This document shows, in pieces, positions 14,529-22,982 of a stretch of DNA of 43,520 bases. Origin of the DNA: Terriglobia bacterium (GTDB lineage: Bacteria; Acidobacteriota; Terriglobia; UBA7540); contig JAIQGA010000003.1 of NCBI GenBank assembly GCA_020072925.1, positions 1 through 43,520 on the forward strand, written 5' to 3'. A program made the position numbers and the translations under genes. Position 1 is the stretch's first letter; each line of letters opens with the position of its first letter. The notes under the pieces are model-generated. The model was not told the DNA's origin. It saw only the letters and a list, made by a program, of their open reading frames with translations, and ran no database searches.

Positions 14529-17003
14529 ATCGAAACTCGAACCTACACGCGCTTAAATCTTCTGCTTGTTAACCTTTTTCTTATAGCCATCATCCCGACT
14601 TCTCGCGCCGCGGAAACTCCCGCTTGTGTGGGAAGCGTTCCGATCAGCCGGTTTCGCCTGCTGGTCGAGCCGGCGAAAGGCGGCCCGGCGCTGGCCATCA
14701 ACGAGGTCAACCAGCTCATGCCGGGCCAGAAATTGAAGTACCAGCCGCTGCACCTGCCAGCGGCTATCAAGGAGAAGGCGCGAGTGGCAGTGCTGCTGGC
14801 GCCGGCGCCCGGTGCGAAATCCCAGCACGTCGAGGTGCTGGACGCGCAGCCGGCGAAGGATGCGGCCACGTGGGAGGTACCGATCCGCGCCAGGGTGGTG
14901 GGCGTGGTGTTCGGTCCGCGCGGCCTCAGCGTCAAGAAGGTGAGTTCGCTGGTCAACAAAGATGATGAGCTGATTCCGGAGCTGGCCGATTACGCGCACC
15001 AGACAGAGACCGTGCAAGCGCTGGTGCAGACATTGCAGCAATACGAGCAATCGCCCTCGACGGGCCAGAATATGAACGCGGCGCTCCAGGGATTCGCGAA
15101 CCAGTACAACGTTCTTGTGCCCAAGCTCGATCCCAGCCAGCCCGCCAACGAGCAGGCGTCGACGCTGCTGCGCGCCGTGCTCCCCTCGCTCTCTTCCTTC
15201 GATCCGCTGACCTCCCAGCGCGCCACGACCGTACAGCAGACGACAGGGCTTGCGGCGTCGGTGGCCGCGCTCTTCTTCGGCACGCCTGTAGGCCTTGCCG
15301 CGGGCGGGACGGCGCTGCTCACGAACCTCCACACCATCCTCTCGCCCGACACCGATTTCGCCGCGGCGTTTACTCAGCCCGTCGGAAACGGGCTGGCGCT
15401 GTGCGCCAAACCCGTCCCACAGAAATCCCACTCCCGGACCGCTTACTTGTGGGTGCTGCGCGTTCCCGACGCCGCGCCGCCCTCCGTGTCAATCGCGCAG
15501 ACTGCAAATCTGCCCCTGGGGTCGAAGTCCACCGTCGAGGTTTCCACCGCCCATCCCGCGCAATTGAAGCTGCTGCCCCGCGCGCGCGAGTGGCAACTGG
15601 TCGCGGACGGGCACGAGGTCGCCGTTCCCGTCAAGGTCGAAGTGGGCGACGGCCACGATGCGCTCAACCTGGACCTGACCCAGGCAAAACTCTCGCCCGG
15701 CGAATACCATCTGGCGGCGCTCTGGGACTGGACGCCGCTGGAGGTGAAGGGCGCCGTCGAACTGCATCATCTTGGCGATTTCTCAGGCGTCCGGGTCAGC
15801 GCCGAATCTGAAGATCGGCTGGTGAGCGGCGCGGGAACGGTCAGCATCGAGCTGACCGGCGCCGACTTCGAGTTTGTTCACGAGGTCTCGCTTCTCCCCG
15901 CCGGCAATACCCGCGCCGCGCCCAAGGGCCTTTCCTACACGCTGCCGAAGGGCGAAGCCGCGGGCGAGCAACTTTCTCTTTCCGTGCAGGTAGATACCAC
16001 TTCCCTGCCCGCGGGCGGTTACTTGCTGCGGTTGAGGCAGGCGGGCGGCGCCACGCACGACGTGACCATCACGATTCATCCGCCCAATCCCACGCTCACC
16101 CATTTGCCGCTACGCGTCAACGTGGGTGAGACCGAGCAGACCGCGGAGTTGCGCGGGATCGGCCTCGAACGCATCACCGGCGTCACCAGCGAGGGCGCGC
16201 AGTGGAAACTGCTTCCAGTACCCGCGGGCAGCCACAACTTAAGCGAGCGCCGCGCGACCATCAAGCTCCTGCCCTCCGCACACAAGGGCGCGGACCTCGA
16301 CGCGAGCCTCGCGGTCGAAGGCCTGCACAAGCCACTCGATCTATCCGATGTCCTCGAAGTCGCCGGCCCGCTGCCGAAAGTCGCGGACGCCAAGGCGTCG
16401 TTCGCTCAGGAGAGCGACGTCGCGCTTCGTCCGGGCGAAATCCCCTCGGGCACTCCCGTGAGCTTCGCGATTCATACCGAGAATGTGGATGGCTCGCCCA
16501 CCCTCAGCCTGGCCTGCGAGGATGCGGGGGCCACACGCCAGACGGTAACGCTCCATCCCGGCGATAAGGATGGCGATGCGCAATTGGACTTCGCGGGCGA
16601 GAGCCTGCTGTTTCTCTCGCTCGATCCCGGCATGGTCGGCCAATCGGGATGCATGCTCACGGCCAGCGTGACGACGCCGGAGGCGGGAACCTCCGCACCT
16701 TACACGCTGGGGCGCGTCGTGCGCTTGCCGCGCATCGAGAAATTCTCGCTAAGCGATGAGAAACTTGGCGACGGGCTTTACCTCGGCACGCTCACCGGGA
16801 AAGACCTGCAGATGATCGCCAAGACGGGCTGGACCGCCGAGAAGGGGTTCCCGGTGGCGGGCATTCCTATTCCCCTTCCCGCAAGTTCCGACTACCAGAC
16901 GCTGCGGATTGAGCTTTCCTGGCCACCACCGGCGCCCCACGCGGCGCTCTATGTCTGGCTGCGAGGCGAGACCACCGGCCGCAAGACCACAGCACGGTAT
17001 TAA
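14529..17003 (+). CDS. Large secreted protein with Ig-like repeats and an unusual start
   Basis: The first ordinary start is GTG 14628, but the same frame is open upstream to 14499. It encodes a good signal peptide there: polar ETRTYTR, hydrophobic LNLLLVNLFLIAII, then PTSRAAE. GGGGAGGG at about 14513-14520 is 8 bases from an ATC codon at 14529, so I place the start there: 824 residues, assuming AUC initiation or an ATG-to-ATC change. After a helical N-terminal third (residues ~1-280), the rest is beta-rich with repeated segments (VSIELTGADFEFVHEVSLLP; TAELRGIGLERITGVTSEGA) resembling Ig-like folds. Function is unknown. It is flanked by two copies of the same repeat element. Confidence 0.65.
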   Translation: METRTYTRLNLLLVNLFLIAIIPTSRAAETPACVGSVPISRFRLLVEPAKGGPALAINEVNQLMPGQKLKYQPLHLPAAIKEKARVAVLLAPAPGAKSQHVEVLDAQPAKDAATWEVPIRARVVGVVFGPRGLSVKKVSSLVNKDDELIPELADYAHQTETVQALVQTLQQYEQSPSTGQNMNAALQGFANQYNVLVPKLDPSQPANEQASTLLRAVLPSLSSFDPLTSQRATTVQQTTGLAASVAALFFGTPVGLAAGGTALLTNLHTILSPDTDFAAAFTQPVGNGLALCAKPVPQKSHSRTAYLWVLRVPDAAPPSVSIAQTANLPLGSKSTVEVSTAHPAQLKLLPRAREWQLVADGHEVAVPVKVEVGDGHDALNLDLTQAKLSPGEYHLAALWDWTPLEVKGAVELHHLGDFSGVRVSAESEDRLVSGAGTVSIELTGADFEFVHEVSLLPAGNTRAAPKGLSYTLPKGEAAGEQLSLSVQVDTTSLPAGGYLLRLRQAGGATHDVTITIHPPNPTLTHLPLRVNVGETEQTAELRGIGLERITGVTSEGAQWKLLPVPAGSHNLSERRATIKLLPSAHKGADLDASLAVEGLHKPLDLSDVLEVAGPLPKVADAKASFAQESDVALRPGEIPSGTPVSFAIHTENVDGSPTLSLACEDAGATRQTVTLHPGDKDGDAQLDFAGESLLFLSLDPGMVGQSGCMLTASVTTPEAGTSAPYTLGRVVRLPRIEKFSLSDEKLGDGLYLGTLTGKDLQMIAKTGWTAEKGFPVAGIPIPLPASSDYQTLRIELSWPPPAPHAALYVWLRGETTGRKTTARY

Positions 17004-17017
17004 CCGATATTCACAGT

Positions 17018-17107
17018 GTAGGGGAGGGCCTTCACGGCCCTCCCGTCTCGATCCCGCGCGATTGAGATGACCGCAAAAGCGGGAGCACCGTAAAGGTGCT
17101 CCCCTAC
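17018..17107. repeat. Twin-hairpin element, copy 2
   Basis: Same left hairpin (17022-17044) and right hairpin (17081-17103, loop GTAAA) as the copy at 14303, with the same GTAGGGGAG / CTCCCCTAC ends. It lies between two converging genes, where it may end transcription on both sides. Confidence 0.7.
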
Positions 17108-17115
17108 GGGGCGTC

Positions 17116-17625
17116 TCACATATTCCCTTCATCCGCGGAAGGGCCGTAGATGGAAGGCACGGGAATATTATTCAGCCGCAAGTAGACGCCGAGTTGCGCG
17201 CGGTGATGAATCAAATGGTTCATCACCAAGGTTCGCACGACCGCAATGCGAGGCATGGTGAAGAGCGTCTTGCCGCTGTGGAGCAGCGTCCAGGGTTTCG
17301 CGAGGTGGTCGTCGGTTGCCTGGGCGATGACCGCGCGCGCGCCGGTGGCGCTCTCGTCGAACATCGCGAGGATTTCCTGGCGCGAGTTGGCCGTGGGCAT
17401 TTGATAAGGTGGAGCGCCCGGCGGCTGGATATCCAGTGAGTCTTGCTCGATCGCCATCTTCGCCCAACTCGGCAGCAACGCCAGGTGAACGGCGAGCCTG
17501 CCCATCGGCATCGACTTCTCGTGCGGCTTCCAACCGAGCCTGTCCTCCGGCACGCGGTCGAGGCTTCTCCGGGTGTGAGACATCTCCTGATCGAACTCCG
17601 GCAATAACGCTTCACTCCAAGGCAT
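17116..17625 (-). CDS. DinB-family protein
   Basis: 169 residues, usual for the family, with GGAGGGAACT directly before the ATG at 17625. Four-helix DinB/YfiT-like fold: the pattern EMSHTRRSLDRVPEDRLGWK with PHEKSMPMGRLAVHLA at the N-terminus and VMNHLIHHRAQLGVYLRLNN near the end. The expected metal ligands are His47, His137 and His141. Members bind Ni or Zn and include bacillithiol-type transferases and many uncharacterised proteins. The substrate here is unknown. Transcribed convergently with the secreted-protein gene. Confidence 0.85.
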   Translation of the reverse strand: MPWSEALLPEFDQEMSHTRRSLDRVPEDRLGWKPHEKSMPMGRLAVHLALLPSWAKMAIEQDSLDIQPPGAPPYQMPTANSRQEILAMFDESATGARAVIAQATDDHLAKPWTLLHSGKTLFTMPRIAVVRTLVMNHLIHHRAQLGVYLRLNNIPVPSIYGPSADEGNM

Positions 17626-17789
17626 AGTTCCCTCCGTAGCGATAGGTCGTTTTCCTCAAAATCCCCTGCTCAGCTTTTCCTGCCCAGCACTTCCTGTAGA
17701 GGACAAAGAGTCTAGGCGAAGATAAAGCGAAAGTCAATGGAGATTCTCGACGCCTGCGTGTGCCACGCGTGGGGCTACCTCGGGAGTTG

Positions 17790-17818
17790 GTAGAGACGCC
17801 CCGCCGGGGCGTCTCTAC
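17790..17818. repeat. Perfect palindrome with 13-base arms
   Basis: GTAGAGACGCCCC-GCC-GGGGCGTCTCTAC is a perfect 13-pair hairpin with a 3-base loop in the gap between dinB and the pseudogene fragment. No T-run follows. It looks like a dispersed palindromic repeat. Confidence 0.7.
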
Positions 17819-17831
17819 GGCCTGTCTACGG

Positions 17832-17972
17832 CTGCGCCTTGGGCTCGGACGTTTCATCGGCAGCGGGCGCGGGGGTCATGAGTTTCCCCAGCTTCTGGGT
17901 GGACTCGACATTGAAGACCTTGAAATTCGAGGAATGGTGGCTATTGCGCATGTGTTTGCCATTCCAGGCGAT
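17832..17972 (-). pseudogene. Duplicated 3' fragment of the TPR gene
   Basis: This 141-base stretch matches 18741-18881, the 3' end of the TPR gene at 18734-20686, in the same orientation with about a dozen mismatches. Both encode the same C-terminal residues around NVESTQKLGK and PAPAADE. Similarity stops sharply on the side that would be further into the gene, so this is a truncated copy. The two copies flank the DUF2283/DUF4258 pair. Confidence 0.75.
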
Positions 17973-18020
17973 GGCTGGTGGTGGTTCGTCTTGGCCGAGG
18001 GGGGCTTGCCACAGGTGAGA

Positions 18021-18092
18021 TTATACTCTGCCGTAGACGCGTTCGGTTGGAAGGCCTAGCTTGTCGGTTTCACGGTTGTAGGTCACGTTCAT
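18021..18092 (-). CDS. Possible 23-residue small ORF after the DUF2283 gene
   Basis: ATG at 18092 lies 3 bases after the DUF2283 stop codon and opens a 23-codon frame beginning MNVTYNRETDKLGLPTE and ending with TAA. It has no obvious Shine-Dalgarno sequence of its own, but coupling is possible. It may equally be the start of a gene truncated when the downstream duplicated fragment arrived. Weakly supported. Confidence 0.3.
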   Translation of the reverse strand: MNVTYNRETDKLGLPTERVYGRV

Positions 18093-18095
18093 GGC

Positions 18096-18314
18096 TCAAG
18101 CCTGCACGCCGGGGATGTTTTCCAGAACAACCTTGGGGATATCTCCTCGCCCGAGGATTTCTTTCGCGTCCAGGATTTCAATGCCCACCAGAACTTCACC
18201 TTCGCCGATATTCAGGCTGACCTCGTCCGTCAAGCGCAATGTCCGGCACTGGTGCGGGCCTTCCAGCAAACGGATGTAGAGCGCATCGACCTCGGCGTCA
18301 TAAGAAATCTTCAT
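18096..18314 (-). CDS. DUF2283 protein (antitoxin-like)
   Basis: 72 residues, typical length. The sequence opens with MKISYDAEVDALYIRLLEGP, the DUF2283 signature (YD-x-E-x-D-x-LYI), followed by beta strands LTDEVSLNIGEGEVLVGIEI. GGGGAG precedes the ATG. DUF2283 genes are very often paired with a DUF4258 gene, as here (12 bases apart), and the pair is regarded as toxin-antitoxin-like, with DUF2283 the likely antitoxin. That role is by family association, not shown. Confidence 0.85.
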   Translation of the reverse strand: MKISYDAEVDALYIRLLEGPHQCRTLRLTDEVSLNIGEGEVLVGIEILDAKEILGRGDIPKVVLENIPGVQA

Positions 18315-18326
18315 CGCATGCTCCCC

Positions 18327-18581
18327 TCAAAAGTAAAACGTGTACACGGTTACCACGATCATCTCATTTTGCGCCTCAACCACGACGGGCGCAACCTGCT
18401 TGATGGCATAAAACTTCCCTTGCCATTCCGCATTGTATTGGAAATTCAGCCGATAAATAAAACGACCTCGCTTGGCCGGTTCGCGCACGCCATCCTCAAT
18501 CGCTTGTTTGACCTCAGCTTGGGTGGCCCCTCGCTCTTCGCACTGCTCCCTAGCGTGAACCGCGAAATGAAGCGTTTTCAT
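18327..18581 (-). CDS. DUF4258 protein (toxin-like)
   Basis: 84 residues. The pattern HFAVHAREQCEERGATQAEV (H-A-x-x-R-x-x-x-R-G), then KQAIEDGV and a beta-rich half ending EMIVVTVYTFYF, is the DUF4258 fold, related in shape to RelE/BrnT small toxins. It is the first gene of a two-gene unit with DUF2283. No catalytic residues can be asserted. Confidence 0.8.
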   Translation of the reverse strand: MKTLHFAVHAREQCEERGATQAEVKQAIEDGVREPAKRGRFIYRLNFQYNAEWQGKFYAIKQVAPVVVEAQNEMIVVTVYTFYF

Positions 18582-18733
18582 CCAAAGTCCCGATCTGCGT
18601 CATCTGCGGAATCTGTGGATTCCTTCGCCGCCCGCTTGCTCTTCCCCGCCTCCGCCACCGCTTCCTGAATGGCCGTCAATTCCTGGTCCGGGATGCCCCA
18701 GAGGCTATACGGCAGCGACCTGAGCGCGGAAGA
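18582..18733. other. Short gap with a coding-looking remnant
   Basis: On the minus strand, the frame of the TPR gene stays open for about 50 codons past its TAA stop, reading ALRSLPYSLWGIPDQELTAI and an Ala/Lys-rich tail. It has no start of its own. It could be a remnant of another gene or a former extension. Not called as a gene. Confidence 0.3.
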
Positions 18734-20686
18734 TTACCTTTGCGCCTTAGGCTCGACGGCTTCATCGGCAGCGGGCGCGGGGGTCTTGAGTTTCCCCAGC
18801 TTCTGGGTGGACTCGACATTGAAGACTTTGAAATTGGAGTAATGGTGGCTATTGCGCATGTGCTTGCCATTCCAGGCGACGGTGACGGTGACCTCGCGTG
18901 GCAACCAGAATCCCTCGCTCCCCCGGCTGAAGCGGACTTGACCATAATCGATTTCCGTCGTCTCTCGGTCCAGCCTGACTTCCGGCGCGGGCATCAGGAG
19001 GTCAGAGCGCATGCGCAGGATCTGGTAGGTGTCGGGATCGATCCAGGCCAAACCCTGGGTAAAGGTCGTCGTGGTCGTCTTGCCGGATTTGAAGTTGCCC
19101 AGCAGGCGCGCTTTAGCCGGCTGCTGGGCAAAGGCAACCACATAGGCATTGCAGTTGTGGATTTTCTGGCGCCCGCGGAGACGATAAGTATTCTGAGGCT
19201 GGTAGATGGGATGGAACTGAAACGAGGCGGAGGCGAACCCCGAGGTGAGCATGAATCCCTCGTTCAATCCCTTCCCCTGCCCGAGGGCGCCCATTCGGTT
19301 GGCCCGATACTCCTCAAACACCGGCCCCCACGCCCCTTCCGGTATCAAGCAGAGATACTGAGCTTTGGAATCCAGGGTGTCCTCCACCTTATTCTTGCGA
19401 CCCAACTTCTCCTGGTGAATCTCTTCCTTCGAGGAGGTGTTGGGGAAGTTCTGGAATAGATCGCGAACATTCTTGCCCACCGCGGCAAGGATCGTCTCCA
19501 AGGGTTTCTGGTCTGTGGCCGGTTCGAGCCCCTGGAGTTCCGGGGTCATTTGGGTGAGATAGTCGAGAGGCGGGGCGCCGTGCGATTTGGCCTTGACCTG
19601 AGCCACCCGTGCTTTCTCGCGGTCGCGAAGCCGCGCCCAGAGCTGGCGAACCGGTGGGGGCATCGTCTTAACATCCCGGCCGTTCAGATAGAGGGTCATC
19701 CCCTTGTTCGCGGCGTCTAATTCGCCTTCACCCAGCAGGGCGTCAACGAGCAGGAGTCGAGCCTCCGGCGGGGCGCCGGCTTCCATCGCCTTGGTCAAGT
19801 TAACGGCCGCCCTCTGGGCATCGCGAAGAAACAACTCGGCGCGACCGATTTCCTGGAGGGCAAGAGGGTCGGCGGGAGCCACCTTGAGCGCTTCCGCAAG
19901 GAACCCCTCGGCTCTCTCTTGCTGGTGTTTCCAGCTCTCCATCACCCCCATGGCGATCAAGGGTTCGGCGCGCGCCACTTTGGGGTTGGCTCGGCCCTGG
20001 GTGATGGCTTCTCCGAGGTCGCGGGACGCCCCCTCCCAGTCTCCCGATTCCAGCTCCGCGAGCGCCCGCATCGTCTGGCACAACGGGCAGGAAGGATCAC
20101 GACCGATCACCTTGGCAAAAGAAGAGAGGCTGCGCTCCGGACGTTCCTGATCGAGAAACTCCTCCGCCCCGCGCGCGTAATCCTTTTCTGACTTCTGCGA
20201 TAGCCCTTCCGAGGCTCCAATCTTCCGCAACCGCGGCGCGAGGGTCGTAATCAGCCCCTCCTGCGAGAGCAGCATGGGGTCCGGCTTTCCGTCGCGCAGC
20301 GTTACGGGGATGATCCAGGGCTTGGAGGGGTCTCCCAGATCAACCAACGCGTGTGACCTGAGGAAGCCTTTCTTGGTGACGGTCAGCCTTACGCCGACGT
20401 CCTTGATGATGCGGATGTTTAACCAGTAATCCGTCGCGAATTCTCCCCGCGCATCCGTCGTGAGGGTTCGGGCCTGCACCCCCGTCGTGGGCGACACCAA
20501 CACCTTCGCGCCATGAACCGGATCGCCCTCGAGGGTCGTCACCTTGCCGCCCACCATCCAGTGCGTGTTCATGAGGTCCAGGGAACTGAGATCGTCGAGA
20601 GGAGTTTGCCGGACCTGGGCCAACAAAGGCACCGACAGAAGAAATGTGGCGGTCACAAAAAAGCGAATACACCGCAGCGATACCAT
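18734..20686 (-). CDS. Exported TPR protein with carboxypeptidase-regulatory-like domain
   Basis: Frame open from 20821, but ATG 20686 begins the signal peptide (MVSLRCIRFFVTATFLLSVP, then LLAQ), giving 650 residues. A carboxypeptidase-regulatory/CNA-B-like beta domain comes first (GGKVTTLEGDPVHGAKVLVS, VTKKGFLRSHALVDLGDP). TPR-like helical repeats follow from about residue 140 to 360 (KVIGRDPSCPLCQTMRALAE; ALKVAPADPLALQEIGRAEL). The C-terminal ~200 residues form a beta-rich domain (GLAWIDPDTYQILRMRSDLL; GFWLPREVTVTVAWNGKHMR) that I have seen only in secreted acidobacterial proteins. Probably periplasmic; function unknown. Confidence 0.7.
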   Translation of the reverse strand: MVSLRCIRFFVTATFLLSVPLLAQVRQTPLDDLSSLDLMNTHWMVGGKVTTLEGDPVHGAKVLVSPTTGVQARTLTTDARGEFATDYWLNIRIIKDVGVRLTVTKKGFLRSHALVDLGDPSKPWIIPVTLRDGKPDPMLLSQEGLITTLAPRLRKIGASEGLSQKSEKDYARGAEEFLDQERPERSLSSFAKVIGRDPSCPLCQTMRALAELESGDWEGASRDLGEAITQGRANPKVARAEPLIAMGVMESWKHQQERAEGFLAEALKVAPADPLALQEIGRAELFLRDAQRAAVNLTKAMEAGAPPEARLLLVDALLGEGELDAANKGMTLYLNGRDVKTMPPPVRQLWARLRDREKARVAQVKAKSHGAPPLDYLTQMTPELQGLEPATDQKPLETILAAVGKNVRDLFQNFPNTSSKEEIHQEKLGRKNKVEDTLDSKAQYLCLIPEGAWGPVFEEYRANRMGALGQGKGLNEGFMLTSGFASASFQFHPIYQPQNTYRLRGRQKIHNCNAYVVAFAQQPAKARLLGNFKSGKTTTTTFTQGLAWIDPDTYQILRMRSDLLMPAPEVRLDRETTEIDYGQVRFSRGSEGFWLPREVTVTVAWNGKHMRNSHHYSNFKVFNVESTQKLGKLKTPAPAADEAVEPKAQR

Positions 20687-20903
20687 AAACTTATCATCCG
20701 CGACAGGACGCTTCGGGGTACGAGTTGGTGGCATTGTACACCGGTTATCCCGAAGGCTCAAGGTCGCGACGCCCGTCAATTTTGGGATTGTGCTGGAGAC
20801 TACTAATGGTAATCTATGCACATCGCTAGTGTGGGGTAGCCGGCCAGGAGGCGCTATGGCGTTTTAGGCGGGTCCCACGGGTTGCTGAAGAACACCTGAA
20901 ACT

Positions 20904-20991
20904 GTCATCCTGAGCGGCCGCAGGCTACGAAGGATTCCTGTATTTGCGCGGCTGTGCGAATGCTGGGATGCTTCGCTATGCTCAGCATGAC
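20904..20991. repeat. Dispersed repeat with GTCATCCTGAGC ends
   Basis: The stretch opens with GTCATCCTGAGC and closes with GCTCAGCATGAC, near-perfect inverted ends, with GCTTCGCTATGCTCAGCATG inside. I recognise this layout as a frequent intergenic repeat in Acidobacteriota. It occupies the gap between two divergent genes. Confidence 0.6.
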
Positions 20992-21055
20992 GTGCCTCTT
21001 TGTGTCGCGATGGGTGGCCATGGCTCGTTAACTAACCCCGCTGAGGGAGGAAATC

Positions 21056-21577
21056 ATGCCCCTGCAACAGCCGACGAAGGACTTCCTTAAGTACCTGAAA
21101 CGGAACCCCGCCATACGTGATCAGATTCGCGCAGCCCCGGGGAAGACCCTCCTGTACGCGGGGCGATTCTTCAAGCCCATGTGGAAGGAAATCGAGGAAT
21201 TGAAACGCGGGAATCCTCAGGCCTGGGACAAGCAGACGTTGCCCGATGTTCTGGTTCGCATCCTGACGCCGGGCTCGGGGTTCAACAACCTTCTGCTGTA
21301 CACGCAGGATGTGGAAGGGCGAGTCCCCTGGAAGCCCGACGGCTTCGTGGTCTGGCGGGCGCTCTCGGGTATCTTCGCCGCCAATGCGTCCGGCGCCGTT
21401 TCCTTCCAGATCGGCTCAGGCGTCAAGGCCGACGAAAAGGTCTTCGCAGTCACCGAGGTTTCCGTTCTGCTCAGAAATCCCAACATCGACGCCACGACTC
21501 GCGACTTACTCGAATACTATGTGCGCTGCGTACAAAGCAAGAACGCGGACATTAACGTGGGCCAAATGGCCGGGTAA
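21056..21577 (+). CDS. Hypothetical protein
   Basis: 173 residues with a strong GAGGGAGG Shine-Dalgarno sequence before the ATG. No signal peptide or membrane helix. Mixed alpha/beta composition: a basic helical start (FLKYLKRNPAIRDQIRAAP), a central beta-rich part (DGFVVWRALSGIFAANASGA) and a C-terminal helix (TRDLLEYYVRCVQS). I do not recognise the family. Divergent from the TPR gene, isolated downstream. Confidence 0.6.
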   Translation: MPLQQPTKDFLKYLKRNPAIRDQIRAAPGKTLLYAGRFFKPMWKEIEELKRGNPQAWDKQTLPDVLVRILTPGSGFNNLLLYTQDVEGRVPWKPDGFVVWRALSGIFAANASGAVSFQIGSGVKADEKVFAVTEVSVLLRNPNIDATTRDLLEYYVRCVQSKNADINVGQMAG

Positions 21578-22097
21578 TGGCAGGAGGGCCGACCTTCGGA
21601 CCACGGGCGCCGGGGGTGGGAAATAATCTCGCTCTAGCGGCAGTCTCTGATCGCCGTTTCTGTAGTATCAAACCCGCCGGCGCCGACGGAGCCGCGCTGC
21701 AAAAAGCGAGTCCCCATTTTTTCTTTACACTTTCTCCCGCCTTTGCGAACGGCTTAGTCCTCGCACCCGTCAGAGCCTCCATTGATAGGCTGAGGTTTCG
21801 ACTTCCCGACCCTGAACCCTCTCCAGTCGGGCTTGCCAATGCCGGCCCTCCACCTCGAGGGGGCCGCAGATTGTTCCTCGGCGTGGGAAAGAGGGCGGGG
21901 GCTGATCTAGGCATCAGGCTCGCAGCGCGACGTTGGGCCTCAGCACGGCACGGCCAGGATAGCCGTCCTACGTTTCGCCAATTGGTATAAACCCGCATTT
22001 CCATTTTGAAAACGCAGAGGCAGCTCACAGCTAACCTCCAACATCAATATTAATCCGGGTTCGAGCATCAACATTGCGTTCCGGAGGTGTAAACCCA
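21578..22097. other. Gap without a convincing gene
   Basis: Open frames exist on both strands (for example 21577-21990 plus and 21552-22028 minus), but they shadow each other, have Pro/Gly/Arg-biased composition and lack a Shine-Dalgarno sequence. A few short GC-rich palindromic stretches are present. I see no function. Confidence 0.5.
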
Positions 22098-22503
22098 ATG
22101 GGTGAGGGCCAAAAACAGGGATTTCAGCTTTCTTTCAACCGGTTTCTGCGGGTCGCATTTCAGGGATCGAGGGTGACTTCCAGCGGAGCAGTGGATCAAA
22201 GAAGGAAAACAGGCGGTGAAGATGACGCGGCTGAGTTGCCACCGGTTCCGGTCTAACGAAGTGCGCCTGTGGCTGAGCGTGCTCGCCTACAATTTGGGCA
22301 ACCTGTGGCGGCGGCTGGTGCTGCCGAAGAAGATCGAGAACTGGTCGCTATCGAGTTTGCAACAACGGCTGGCGAAGACCGGCGGACGTTTGGTCAAGCA
22401 TGCCCGCTACTATTGGCTGCTCCTGGCCGAGAGCCATCTGACTCGACGATTGTTTGGGAGCCTGGTCCGGCGGATCGCCTCGCTGCCCTTGCCCGCCGGG
22501 TAG
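22098..22503 (+). pseudogene. IS1380-family transposase, internally deleted
   Basis: The first ~28 codons from ATG 22098 (GFQLSFNRFLRVAFQGSRVT) look like the N-terminus of an IS1380-family transposase. At about 22178-22187 the frame changes and the sequence becomes the C-terminus: EQWIKEGKQAVKMTRLSCHR, NEVRLWLSVLAYNLGNLWRR and RLVKHARYYWLLLAESHLTR, ending at the stop in 22503. Some 300 central codons with the DDE catalytic residues are missing. The element cannot move by itself. Family by remembered motifs; exact element ends not identified. Confidence 0.75.
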
Positions 22504-22982
22504 GCGAATCGCAGACGGAAGCAGATTTCGGCGGCAAGAGAGGCAGGGGCGGGAAAAGTGTCCGAGGCACAGGTCGAAAGAGGGCCAGGTTCGAGTTTTG
22601 GGATTCTGCGGAAAGACAAAACCCGCCCGTTCCAGGGCCCGCGGAAGCACAAAGCACTGAAAGCCCGACTGGACCATGAAATTAGAGGCGGACGGGTGTA
22701 GATTTGGGGCAGGGCGAAAACTGAAAACGGAAATTCTGGTTCAACACCAACATACCCGAAGGCTGGGTCAGTGTTACGCCTGGCCCAGTCGGGAAAACCA
22801 TTCGACGCCATGCCAGGATTGACTCGTCGTATATGAACGACAAATTACTAGACCTTGACAACCCTCTGACACATGAAAAAGTGCGCTCCGCCATTATTTC
22901 TATCGGAGGGTCGAAGTCTAAATTTTCGAGAGTAGCGACCGAGACTCGATCACTACCAGACTAACACTAAAAGGAGGATGCC
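22504..22982. other. Gap after the IS1380 remnant
   Basis: No gene is visible. The first ~280 bases may be the non-coding right part of the IS1380 element. A TTGACA at 22855-22860 could be a -35 box for the ferritin-like gene, but no good -10 follows at normal spacing. Confidence 0.4.

Noticed and set aside
21577-21990. Open frame of 137 codons
   Set aside because: Biased composition, no ribosome-binding site, and overlapped by an equally long antisense frame.
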